Assembly: GCA_037447655.1 (NCBI GenBank)
Contig: JBBHKE010003004.1
Coordinates: 186,001-250,000 of the forward strand
Source of the DNA: Zygnema cylindricum
Taxonomy: Eukaryota > Streptophyta > Zygnematophyceae > Zygnematales > Zygnemataceae
DNA length: 64,000 nucleotides
Direction of reading: 5' to 3'
This document shows positions 1 to 11,050 of this stretch, one piece after another (within the stretch, counting starts at the first letter, position 1; every line of letters starts with the position of its first letter). The notes beneath the pieces were generated by a model, which was not told the DNA's origin, did no database searches, and worked only from the letters and a program-made list of their open reading frames with translations. Made by a program: the position numbers and the translations under genes.

Positions 1-277
1 TATTTTATTATGAAGTCAAAGTCGGTCAACGCATTTTATAAACTTTTGAATTTTGTACAATGCGCATATTCATTATTTCTGAGGTAATTAACGCTAATTA
101 AACAGTACCATATTAACGTAGAAATATATTTGAGTCTAAGAATGATTAAGTTGTAGTACTGCAGTATTTTTGATTAAATGTTTTTTTATTTTTTATTTTA
201 TTATGAAGTCAAAGTCGGTCAACGCGTTTTATAAACTTTTGAATTTTGTACAATGTGCATATTCATTATTTCTGAGG
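1..277. repeat. Direct duplication of about 84 bp, 193 bp period
   Basis: Positions 1-84 and 194-277 are almost identical, differing at about two positions. The 109 bp between them is AT-rich. It looks like a local tandem duplication downstream of, or in an intron of, the ZFWD gene. No coding content is seen. Confidence 0.85.
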
Positions 278-1055
278 CATTTCATGCGTGCGCATAAAAC
301 GAATGAAAACTCTTAAACATGGTATTTATACGATAATTGAAAATCAAAAGGGGACAAACATTCGCGACTTCTTGGTACGCGATACTGTGAGTTTCTGTAT
401 TCGACATTTGTACTATTTTCAAAGTTAAAGGTACAGCTTGTATTTTTCGCCTTCCAAAAAGCTTACCTCCGAAACAAGTTATAACACTTGAGTTTCTCTT
501 TACCCTCTACAGTTTTTTTTTATAAATATGAGATCACATGGCGTTTCAGGATTTTTTAGGCGTTTGTAAGGATTCAACGCTTTTCAGGGTATTTTAGGGT
601 TTTGCCGGGTTTTCAGCTTTCTAGCACAATTTTTTAGCTTTTCCATTATATTTCGGTAGAAAGAAAGTTTGTCTGTATGTGTCATACACAACAACCCTAA
701 AATTTAAGGAATTCGACATCCTTCCGTAAAATAACACTACATAGAATCGTGTACTCTTTACATCAGCGATGTCAGCCTAACTGCCACCCCTACCGATACT
801 AAAATTTCATCTGTTTTGAATTGGCATGGGCCGTACAATTTTACCATCCCCTACTATGAATTATCTTTCCAGACTAATTACGCCAAGCCGTATGGTGCAA
901 CCCTTTTACCCTCCAAAAAACCAACAACCTCCAAATGCAATTGGTGAAATGGCAACCACAGGGTAACACCTTTTTCCCTAAATAGGAATAGGCTTCAGTT
1001 GAATAAGAAAAGCAATTTCAGCAGGCATTATTAAAAAGTGTGAGATAATTCTCAC
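278..1055. other. Non-coding: start of the next ZFWD intron, nothing else recognised
   Basis: Position 1055 is the GT of a splice donor on the minus strand, so at least the adjoining part is intron. I looked for the expected seventh WD repeat on the minus strand and did not find it, so it probably lies left of the window. Confidence 0.5.
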
Positions 1056-4000
1056 CTTGACAGTTCCGTCCAACGAACATGAGAAAAGGTGCCCACTCCA
1101 ACAAAGAAGGCCAGTCACCGGCTCAGAATGTTCCTCAAGTGTTTGAATATGCTTCCCTGTAGGCACTTCCCACACCTGCGTTTTCAATTCAACAGAACGC
1201 TCCGTCCGATGTAAATATGTGATCCAAAGGAACTCAAACAACATGAAAATGGGCATTTGAATCAGCAGAAAAACCAACTCGGTACTTAACTGCAGGTCAA
1301 TCTCTGACCTGCCATTTTGTATAAAATGAGCCATGGCCAAAGACTGCCAAAAATATTGAGACTCGACCTCAACACGTATCTTTCTGACCAACAGCAACAC
1401 AATGACTGCAAAAACCATCCTGAGAGTTTAATATCTCAAAATGTCATCCAGTACTCAGAAAGATATTCTTCCAGCAAACCTGAGACAGTATGGTAACAGT
1501 ATCAGTATCCACGAGCCCTTATCATGAAAAGCAGATGGGTTTGCACATACCCGTATTGTCTTATCGATCGAGGCAGAAAAAAGAGTGTCAGAGCCAAAGG
1601 CCTCCAGTGCCGTCACTGCTCCACTGTGTCCCTTGAGAGAAATAAACGGCTCGAACACATCACTGGTCGCATTGAATTTCCACACCAGAATGGTGCCATC
1701 CTGTACATGACATCCATCATTTTCCCAATATGAGCTCAGGAAATTTTAGCCTGAATAAGAATAAAACAAAATCTAGCAACCTTCAAGATAATCTTCCACG
1801 ATTCCCTCTCTCTCAGCTTCCCTTCGCTGGTTGGAAATTCGCTAAAATACTGACGGCAATCATCTGCAATCATGCACTTGTTGAATTTTGCCATTCAGGA
1901 TAAGCAAACTAGATTTCACATAGCATAGGCATGTGCACGAAAGCATGTGCACATACAATACACTGCCCATTGCCATTAAACTTTGTGAATAAACACTTTA
2001 TTATAATTAACTACACTAAATGAGGTTCTGCCACGTCGCTCATTACGGGCCACTTAATTCATCATCACTAATTTATAATTTTTAGTCAGAAAAATAGGTA
2101 CTCGATTTGCAAATATTAACTCTAATAGCGAAGGGCAGCATATTGTACAAAGGGCTCCTGAATATGGCAGGGTACTTTCAGGTCACGCATTCAGTGAAAA
2201 ATGACAGCAGAAATTAGCAAAATTGCAGAGACGAAATCAAAGAAGAACAGGATTTAATACAGAATAAAATTATAAAACTCAATTTATTTGAGATTTCGAC
2301 TCATTTTTCACGTGCAAGGCTGGGACACAAACTTTCGCTGCCGATCTCTGCAGGCTCCCGGGTTCCTAAAGAAGCAACTTACTGCACCACCAAGAGGCAT
2401 CATAAAACGACTATAAAGTAATTTCTGTACTAGTAAGGAGCTGTACTGGTATTCTATAACTGTAGACTTACTAGTGGAAATGTGTTGAAGCAACTCCCCT
2501 TCTTCTAACTCAATTTTAACAGTCATGGTGATACCACGACAGCGCAACTTACCCGGCAACCCGCCACAAGATATCCTCCAAGAAACTTCAGAGCAACCAC
2601 TAAGCCAACAAAGTCCGAAACTGCTCCTTGACTTCCGGTGGCGATGTTATACATCTGCAGACATCACCACATAGCCAGAGTTATACCTTAAAAGTTTCCT
2701 TCACGTATCGCTATTCATGAGCTTCAAATGATGCAATAATGCAATTTTACCAAATAAGCTTCCGTCTGTCTCTTCTCTTTCCCTCTTTTCGCTCTATGTC
2801 TCTCTCACTTGCCTCGCTATTTTCTCCTCTCCCTCTCCTCTCCATCTCCTCTCTCTCCCCTCTCTCCTCTCCTATATCTCCTCAACTCTTCTCTCCTCTC
2901 TCCTCTCCTTTATCTTCTCTCCTCCACTCTCCTCCTTACTCCCTCCTCCCCACTCCTCCCCCCTCCCTCCTCTCTCCTCTCTTTTCCTCTCTCTCCTCTC
3001 CTCTCTTCTCTCCTCACCTCTCCCCTGTCCTCTCTCCTCCCTTCTATCTTTCTCCTCTCTCTCCTCTCCCTCTTTTCCTCCCTTCCTCCCCCTCTCCCTC
3101 ATCTTGAAACCTCTCTTCTCTCCTCTCGCCTCTCTCCTCTCTACTCTCTCCTCTCTCTCCTCTCCTCTCCTCTCTCCCCTCTCCTCTCTCCTCTCCCCTC
3201 GCTCCTCTCTCCTGGCGGCCTATTTTTGGCACAAACAAAAAATCGAACTTGATTACTATCCATGCAGCTTCAAAGAAATCAAGAGGATAATAAGCAGTCC
3301 AGTTCCCTCCCAAACTAGAATCCAAGAAAATTAACAGCTCTGTTTGATTAGCTAACAATCTGACACTTATGGTACAACAAAGATTTGTATACATGTGTCC
3401 TTTCAAAAATCCACAAGATTAGCACCCGTTTTTGCAGTTTATCTAAAATGAAACGACCACAGTACTTCACACATTTCATTCGTCAGTTTCACCAACAAAA
3501 GAACCAGGAACTAAATGTGCAAGACTTAAACAGTATATCAAATCCAACCAGTCACAGCATGAATAAGTTCATTGTAACGTCGTTTCGATGCCATAACTGC
3601 AACATAAGGAAAAATACTCATACTAAATTTACTTTCTGCCTGTCCAATGTGCTCTTTGAAGTTTTAGTGTTACACATGCTTGTGACCATCTCACATGATG
3701 TAAGGTTAGTTCTTTTGCATACTTATGCCAATATCCTCAGTACATCCAAAGCACTAGCCATTTTCGCGCACATATCTCCCCATGTAACATGACCGAGTGG
3801 GTCATTCAGTTCAGGTTGGTTTTGGGCTTTTCCAAGTTCACATGGTTGCCAACCAGGTCAGAACCAACTGTCATTAACGGAACCCAATTGCATTGCTAGA
3901 CCAATGTGAAGCCGACTAGTAGAAAACATTTTAAATTGTTTTGCTCGGAATACTATCCATTGTCATACTTTGGGACACTTGCAAATTTGGACAATCCTAC

Positions 4001-7000
4001 CAATGAGGTAAGTACATTGAAAAAAAATTGCCCTGATATTGACGGTAAATCGTACATTTTCACAGTAAGCTGTACAAAAACTTACTCAACAAACAGTAGG
4101 AATTGACGACTTGCCCTCAAAACGAGAGTGAAACTACGAAATTGAAGTTACCCTATCAGACAACCTTGTGAAATGCACCACATGGAAGATTTAAACAAAC
4201 GTACTGGTAGACCTAGGCTGATTTTACGCCATTTTGACTGACAAAAATGATAGTGTCACTGAGCGCAATATTACTCTGTTACCTCAGAACCCTTCATTAG
4301 CTCCAATACTTGTATGTCTTCTTTTGGTTCTTAACCCGCTGAAAATGCTCTCGGCGTGCCTTCTTACCTTTTGTTTACAAATTCATATTTACACGCAGGT
4401 TTGTCCAGTTCATAAGATGCTGAAAGTCCATTGCTCTTTGCTTGTTCAGCAACTATATTTAACTGATTTCTTCTAAAAACATTTTGTATATTAATAACAC
4501 ACTAATCAAAGTGTGCTTATCATGCATTTATTTTTTCCTACCTTCTGCCTACCTGTGCCACCAGAACCGTAATTCCCAAACACCATTTCAATACCTTTCA
4601 TGCTTTCAAAGGTGCATTAAACAAACTTTGGCTCAACCGGTTTGCCAGCTCGATCATGTCCTAAAACATGGTTTCTAGCTTGTGTTTTTATGTTTGTCCA
4701 GAGAATTAGTTGTTATGCATTTGAAGGTGACCTTACGACCTTACACTGAACACAACCTGCTTGTTTGAAGAGTCTTTTTCCAAAAGATAGTGACAGTACC
4801 TTAACTAGCCCATTCAGCCCCACAAAGAGCGTCCCAGATTCGATCAAGATCGACCCCATCTCGTCTCCCATGTTTTCCACACTTGTGCACTGCCATTACA
4901 TGCACAAGCACAATAAATTCCCAGTCTTATTTAAACAAGATTAAAGTTAAACAGAAGGCATAACCTCTCCCAAGTTGCGGCAAAAGGCCTATTCCTGTAC
5001 ATAGTCAGTGTGGCTCGATTGGGACTCAGGATGACAGCCTTGATTTGATGACTTTAGCACAAACATGTTTCTAAAACTGAATGCATGAAGAGTGTGATTG
5101 AAACTAAAACCATCTGTATGAAGAAAGTGGCCTACATTCAACCAACCCCTAAATTCAAAAGACGCACCATCTGAAGAGCATTGACATCCAGCTGGTACTA
5201 AAAGAAAATCTCCGAAAACAATCAACCGTGTAAAAGCACATCTCTCTAATATTTTGTTAAATTGACAACCTATAGGTCTTGAACGGTAATGAGGCTATCC
5301 ACAAATTATTCAAATAATAGGTGCAAAAATTACTTAATAACAGAGAGTGTAGAGAAGTTACCATGGTGAAAGACATGAACAAACCACAAGATGTTGTCTT
5401 ACCGGAGTTACACCAAAGTAAGTGTACATTCCAATTCTGCGATGACATCTAAAGGCAAGTATTCATCCAATACAACCAGTTGAAAAGTAATACGTACCTG
5501 CGCTGTGGCACAATCCCAAACCCTGACGGAGCCATCTTGACTTCCAGTATACAAGAGATTTGAATTCGCAGGAAGTGTAATATCCCGAATCGCCTGTGGT
5601 CATCATATCCAAGGACAGTCGGCGATTTTAAGTTCAGATTCCGAATAATATTCGCGGGAAATATATTGGCCAGTGGTTCAACGAACACTAAGTACCAACA
5701 TGACTGCAGGAGTAACAAATGCGGAATCTCATGGGGATAAACAGTTTCAAATTGTGTAAATTAAAAAGGATAAACCAGCTCCCCTTTTGACCTTATTATA
5801 TTTCAAAACTTAAGTATCACCTGAAAGGAAATAAACTCCATTTGACAATAATCACTCACAAAAACGGGCTTTCTCTACCATTGTTAGATGACAAGAAACA
5901 AGACCAGCTTAACCCTCTTCTCCAACAACAACAAAGTAATGGATCTTAGTACACACTGTTAAAACTGGGTACATCAAAAAGGATAAACAAACTCCCCTTT
6001 TGACCCAATTCTATTTCAAAACTAAGCACCACCTGCAAGAATAAAAAACTTCACATGACAATAACCACTTACAAGGGCGGGCTTTCTCTGACATTATTTA
6101 TATGACAAGAAACATTGTAGCGGGAGCCACCAAAATTGTGTCCTTTTCTCCATTAACCACAAAGTAATGTTTACACTCTGTTAAACTTCTATTAGACGAT
6201 ACAGTACTAAAATAATAATAACAACAAAAATAAAAAGAATGGTATTATCCACAAGGTTGAAAAATGGCTTCTTCCGGCGGACTAAATAATCACCTAAAGT
6301 ACTATAGGACACTATATTTTTAACACCAGTTGCTGAAGCTGGTAACATATCCCGACATAAAAGTCTAGTGCTCTTATGGACCTCATCATAACCACGAAAA
6401 TTGAGCAAACAAAGTTTGAATAAAAAGCTAAAATCGAGTAAGCCTCGATCAAGAAAAAATGTGAAAATTTCCACTCTTCTCCATTAACTTGTGCTTCTTA
6501 TTTCACTTCTGCTTCGCAACCTCTACGTGAGTCAAGCCCCATATTCTAGTGTCGCCGGTTGTCGTCGTCAAATATGAACATGACAAGTAGTTGATAAAGT
6601 GCATCAAATGAACCTCCACTGATTGTCCAATCACTGCAATAAATTGATTTGTCACTGGTTTTACCTTCGTCATATAAAACCCCCCAAAACCTTCTACCGT
6701 TATTTTAAACTTTCCATAAACCTATTTTCATTATGCCCCCTTCATTTCAATCCAATTCCAGGGTTTGACAATGCAATTATGTCATTCAAGGTCTTCTTAC
6801 CTTTGCATGACCTTTGATTTCTGTCATCATTTCGGATCCAATTCTAGTGTTTCATGATGCAATAATGTCATTCGAGGTCTTCTTACCTTTGTATGGCCTT
6901 TGAGTTCTGTCATCATTTCAATGTCATTTGCCGTCGCATGAGTATGCAAGAAAGTACAATTTGCACCACGTTTGCAGTCCCCGTTAAGCCAAAACTTGCA

Positions 7001-7393
7001 TGGCTTCCCTTGAGCTTTTGACCGTGAACTCTGCCCTCCTCTCGGATAAGTGCCAGTCCTTGGTCGGCCCCAGCGTTCGTTTCCAGAGCCATTCTGTTGC
7101 GTCTCTCCAGTTCTACCACTATTTGGTCTCTTACTCCCACTAAATGATCCGGGGCTTCCCGACTGCCTTCCTGAACTACTCACACGGCCATTTGCAAACC
7201 CTCCATGTTGTTCAAAGGCTACAGAGCCTGTAGTGGGAACTCCTGGATGGACCCAGTTGCATTTGTCTCCTTTAATGCAATTTCCGCCTTTCCAAAACCG
7301 GCAAACCTGATTGGACGAAGAACGTTCTTTGTTCGACGATGGCGATTGATAGCCGCGCTTTCCACCTACTCGGTCACTGCTATCAACCTCCAT
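1056..7393 (-). CDS. ZFWD-type protein: two CCCH zinc fingers plus WD40 repeats (3' end missing)
   Basis: Six exons read in order on the minus strand: 7393-6887, 5593-5498, 4889-4800, 2654-2553, 1700-1551 and 1175-1056. All introns are GT-AG and phase 0. Together they give 355 residues. Exon 1 starts at ATG 7393 and has two C-x7-C-x5-C-x3-H fingers (C31/C39/C45/H49 and C132/C140/C146/H150) separated by a Ser/Gly-rich linker, then begins the first WD repeat (ELKGHTK). Later exons show WD motifs TGSQDGSVRVWD, AGCRDGTILVWK, SASIDKTIR and CSLDGTVK. This order matches plant ZFWD proteins (Arabidopsis zinc finger CCCH proteins 17/48/59/62/63), usually a little over 400 residues, so about one WD repeat is lost at the window edge. 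Exon ends fall near repeat borders. The molecular role is poorly known; RNA binding by the fingers and a WD scaffold are family-based inference. Confidence 0.88.
2760..3215. repeat. Polypyrimidine/polypurine tract, (CTCTCC)n-like, about 450 bp
   Basis: The + strand is almost only C and T, so the ZFWD sense strand is GA-rich. It sits inside the 2,145-bp third intron. The open frames across it are an effect of the repeat (Ser/Leu/Pro on +, Arg/Glu on -) and are not genes. Confidence 0.9.
5739..6164. repeat. Tandem duplication in intron 1 of the ZFWD gene, 213 bp period
   Basis: Two copies about 213 bp apart share long stretches such as CTCCCCTTTTGACC and GGGCTTTCTCT and have diverged by substitutions and small indels. 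A further partial match follows near 6150-6186. No coding content. Confidence 0.75.
6751..6922 (-). repeat. 86-bp tandem duplication carrying the exon 1 splice donor twice
   Basis: Units 6751-6836 and 6837-6922 are about 85% alike. The unit nearer the exon contains the donor used in the model (AAG|GTAAGAAG at 6887/6886). The other repeats the same AAG|GTAAGA context 86 bp further into the intron. Using the second donor would add 86 nt and shift the frame. Confidence 0.8.
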
Positions 7394-7738
7394 AACAACT
7401 CCAGTTATGTGACACTTGTCTGGCTTTTGCTGACGGAGCTTTGAAAAACCAACACCGCAATGGTAGTGGTTCTCTGAAACTATAGGCGTGAATTGGTTCG
7501 CACACTTGCCTTGTTCGCTAAACCCTTTGCAACTAGTATCACGTTTTAGGGTTTTTTAGCAACAGTCACAGTAGCCACAATCATAACAAGGAAGAGGCCT
7601 ACTTGCACAAGAAAGCATTGTACACCTTTTTTTTTTTAAACCTGGGACTGAAATCCGTTCTTTTCTCTCAGCCTCTCATGTCATACGAGTCGCCTTCCTC
7701 CTGTCAACAAAATCTGATAGAATAGTCAGCTCTTATCA
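7394..7738. other. Upstream region of the ZFWD gene
   Basis: No open frame or RNA gene is seen. It contains a T-tract near 7630. It probably holds the ZFWD 5' UTR and promoter and, on the same strand, the 3' end of whatever gene the exon at 7739-7878 belongs to. Confidence 0.35.
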
Positions 7739-7878
7739 TCAAAACTGATACTTCTGTAACCATGGAACAGCAACAGTTGTCATTCGTTTGGACGATGATA
7801 GAGAAGTCACTTGCTGCGGTAAAAGCTTGGAGAGTTCGGTGTCATAGAGAAGAGCCATTCCCGTTCTAGTTTGAACCG
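7739..7878 (-). CDS. Possible terminal exon of an unrecognised small gene
   Basis: A pyrimidine-rich stretch ending CTCTTCAG precedes an open segment of about 46 codons (contains TGMALLYDTELSKLLPQQ) that ends at TGA 7739-7741. The acceptor is strong by eye and the peptide has balanced composition, which is why I list it. No upstream exon could be fixed with confidence; a candidate lies within 7960-8162 (ATG 8162). The family is not recognised. It may be a chance open stretch. Confidence 0.3.
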
Positions 7879-8239
7879 CTGAAGAGTTAAGAAAAAAGAA
7901 ACTCAGCTGAATAAACAAATGTATACAGAAATAAGCATTCGCAAAAAGGAGATTTGAGGAACCGTAACCACCTTTGAAGACGATGTTGAGAAGAGAATGT
8001 CGGAAATCTAAAACAAACTGCGGAAGAATGAAAGAAGAAGGCACCAGTTGCGTATCCCTGCGTCCCTCTCACCGTTGAGCGCGAAAGCCAAGCAAACGTA
8101 CAAAGAACTCTTCCTATTATTAGAATCTCCGTACAACATCCAGGTACGCAGCCGTACATCATGCTGAAAAATCCTCTAATCTTCTGGTTCAGTCAAGTCG
8201 TCAACGGATCTTTGACGTTTGAAGTGTGAAGATATGTTA

Positions 8240-8466
8240 CAGTACACCGCCAATCGTTATTAGCGTGTAAGTTTTTTTAGCGTATACGAATAATTAGCGT
8301 GGTTTACGCTAATTGGGAATTTAGAAATTTTCGAAGAAATCGTCTATTCTAATTAGGAATTAGGGTTTTTTTTAAATAGTATGGATAAATCTATTTGAGA
8401 ATAAAAAAAAAAAAAAGCGGGACGGAATTAGCGTACACAACGCTAATAGCGATTGGCGGTGTACAG
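8240..8466. mobile_element. MITE-1, TA-flanked inverted-repeat element (227 bp)
   Basis: It begins CAGTACACCGCCAATCG and ends in the near-perfect reverse complement, with TA on both sides (8238-8239 and 8467-8468). The interior is AT-rich and non-coding. The TA duplication and short inverted repeats fit Tc1/mariner-type non-autonomous elements. Confidence 0.8.
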
Positions 8467-8497
8467 TACCTGTACTGTACTGTACAGAAGTACCGTA

Positions 8498-9057
8498 CAG
8501 TACACCGTCAATCGCTATTAGAGTAAAGGAATAAATAGCATAAAAAAAAATAGTGTTATTAACACTAATCGGGAATTTTTATTTATTTATTTTAAATTAT
8601 ATATACTAATTAATCCCTAACTGTAATTTGGGTTGTCCTGAATAATAAATAATCGCCCTTTCAATGTCTACAGTAATATGTGTCTTCGTACAAAATCTGA
8701 CAATTCGTACGCTGTCGCGCTGTTCACAAGGTCGACGGACGAACATATGAGAACGTGATTTTTGTCGACGAGTTTGTATCTCTTTCTTCCAGTGCACATT
8801 CACATGTGTGCGCAATAATGTTAAGTGTCTTTTAATGCCTTTGTAATTCAAAAAGTACCATTTCGTACAGGAATATCCTGTCCGTACGCTACACTATTTC
8901 CATCGCAGTGTACTTCCATTATTAACGCTAATTGAAAAATAACCTTAAATAGAATAATGGAAAAAATAGAATTATGGATTGTATTTCGGGTTTTTTTTTT
9001 TTTTAAAAGGGCACCGAATTGGCGTTATATACTCTAATAGCGATTGACGGTGTACTA
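8498..9057. mobile_element. MITE-2, TA-flanked inverted-repeat element (560 bp)
   Basis: A 27-bp terminal inverted repeat is perfect (AGTACACCGTCAATCGCTAT and onward at 8499; its complement ends at 9056). TA dinucleotides flank it at 8496-8497 and 9058-9059. Its inner part (AATAGAATAATGG region) is shared with the elements at 24.3 and 25.5 kb, so these are one family. Confidence 0.85.
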
Positions 9058-9609
9058 TACTGATTACTGAATATGACGGCCGTTCGTACTAATATCGAAC
9101 GATAATAAACATTCCGTGCGACTCATTTTAGAAAGGGAATTGATCAGGATTCACACTAGAAACGGATGGTGAATGAGATGAAGAAACGAATGTCCTTTTT
9201 TTTTGTTTGGAAGTGAATTTCCATTGACGTCATCTGACGTCAACAAAAACGTCGCGATGTGATTCATGTTGCCGTACAAGTAGGCGCCGACGACTCAAAT
9301 CCGTCCGTACCAATCCATCGTTTTTCATACGTACAATAACATATATTTTTTCCACGGTGACCGGCCTAGACATCCAAACAAAAAGGGACGGTTCAAAAAA
9401 AAAATCCAACAAACAAACATAGTTTTAGATGATTTTGATTGGCTATATGATAATGGGTCATCATTAAAAAAAAAATTGTTACAGTACGGATCATTCATTC
9501 GGGATACGACTTCATTTTTCTTCAAAGTCGGAATTCTGCATTCCGAAAAGGGTTTCCGTAAAAGAAGATGACTCACCTCAGTTGTCAAATTTTGACGCAC
9601 TTGACCGTA

Positions 9610-9700
9610 TGTTTTGTCCGTCTCTACGCTCCAAAAAGTGTACTTTATCTGTCGCTACGCTCCAAAAAGTATACTTTGTCTGACGCTACGCTCCAAAAAG
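9610..9700. repeat. 31-bp tandem repeat, three copies
   Basis: CTACGCTCCAAAAAG recurs at 9624, 9655 and 9686 with similar spacer sequence. Confidence 0.85.
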
Positions 9701-9802
9701 GTTGACAGCCGAGCGGTCGACCTGTTTGGCGCCTTTGTTTTTTGTTTAAATCATAGTTCAAAAGTAGGCGTTTTTTGGTAGGCCTTTTGAAGGCCGCCTT
9801 TA

Positions 9803-9988
9803 GCGTAAGTTGTGTTACGGGCTTTCATGTGATCTTCTTAGATCACTACTTTCATCAGAGACCGTCCGATCGTCCGAATCTGACGATACTCCTATCGTAA
9901 GTTGTGTTATGGGCTTTTCATGTGATCTTCTTAGATCGTTACTTTCGTCAACGACCGTCAGATCGTCCAAATCTGACGGTTTAAATAA
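9803..9988. repeat. 93-bp tandem duplication
   Basis: CGTAAGTTGTGTTA starts each copy (9803 and 9896), followed by GATCTTCTTAGATC. The two copies differ at several bases. Confidence 0.8.
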
Positions 9989-10773
9989 AAAGTCGCTCAA
10001 AACTCACAGAAAAATATTTTTTTGTCCGATGTTTTTTTTCAAATTTAGACATGACGTTTAATTCTCTATCGATCCATGTGCAACTCAACCCTGTTACTAT
10101 TTTATTTCATTTTGCGGCCAATACAATATGGGTCTGAAGGCCATATTGTATGTTTTGCATACAATAGGCATATTGTATGGGCGTACGGTCACCTACTTTT
10201 GAACTATTGTTTAAATGCGAAATTAATGGTACGAGATCATTCATTTCGTCATCTCATTCACCATCCGTTTCTAGTGTGAATGCAGCAAGTGACTGTTTTG
10301 GTTGCGCACAGTCACTTACGTCACTTTGTCAAAAATTGTACGTTTGAAGTACATATTGGTACAAATAAAGTACCGTTGAGTACAAATTTGACGGTCAATC
10401 GGTCAATCGGTTGGACAACTTTGACTTTCAAAATATTGTTTCAACCGCTTAAAATTTTGCCATGCTTGCGGACGTCGACCGTCATAATAAAATTAGCAAT
10501 TCACACGGTCGGCGAACGCAAACGGTAACAAAACTGCGGCAACCACATGTAAACAAAAGTGTTGCAGATAGCCACTTTTTGACTTTACGTGAGCTCCACG
10601 GTGAGAGCACTTAGTAGTGTTGGGTATCGAGGACCACTTGCCAATATTGGATATGTACCGAATTTTAGGTACCCGATAATCGATATATCGCTTCGATATA
10701 TTGATTATCGAAATATCGCGATGTATAGCAGATATATCTCCGATATATCGTATCGACGATATATCGAAAATGA

Positions 10774-10840
10774 TTTTTTTTTTTTTTTTCAAAACACAAC
10801 CCCCCCCCCCCCCCCCGAGCGCTCAGTGGGGGGGGGGGGG
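10774..10840. repeat. Homopolymer block T16 - C17 - G13
   Basis: T16 (10774-10789), C17 (10800-10816), GAGCGCTCAGT, then G13 (10828-10840). The C and G runs can pair into a very stable hairpin or form G-quadruplex/i-motif structures. This is also a place where assembly or read error is plausible. Confidence 0.8.
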
Positions 10841-11029
10841 CAAAAATATTCGTACGATTTTCCGTACGATTTTTCGTACAGTTTTCCGTACTCTGACTAT
10901 ACGGACACGCAATTTTTGCGATATATATCGGGATAATTTATGTTGGTCCCGGTACGATATATCGAGGAATCTGCTCGATCGATATTCGATATATCGAATA
11001 TCGAAATTATCGCGATATGAAACTACCCA

Positions 11030-11050
11030 ACCCACCTCCTCGAGGTGGGT
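11030..11050. other. Hairpin ACCCACCTC-CTC-GAGGTGGGT
   Basis: A nine-base perfect stem with a three-base loop. The same 21 bases recur at 26400-26420 in unrelated surroundings. Confidence 0.7.

Larger units (their letters stand above)
9149..10281. mobile_element. Insertion inside the foldback left arm (about 1.13 kb)
   Basis: Both ends carry a long inverted repeat beginning ATTCACACTAGAAACGG. It separates two parts of the left arm that are contiguous in the right arm. Inside are a 31-bp unit repeated three times (9610-9700) and a 93-bp duplication (9803-9895 and 9896-9988). No credible protein is seen. Confidence 0.65.

Noticed and set aside
2739-3406. Several overlapping open frames in both directions over the CT-rich tract
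   Set aside because: They are products of the low-complexity repeat (only Ser/Leu/Pro or Arg/Glu/Gly) with no family resemblance.
4989-5225. Minus frame between ZFWD exons 2 and 3 as an extra exon
   Set aside because: It does not continue the WD40 pattern, and exons 2 and 3 join directly in frame (WDCATAQ to CTSVENMG).
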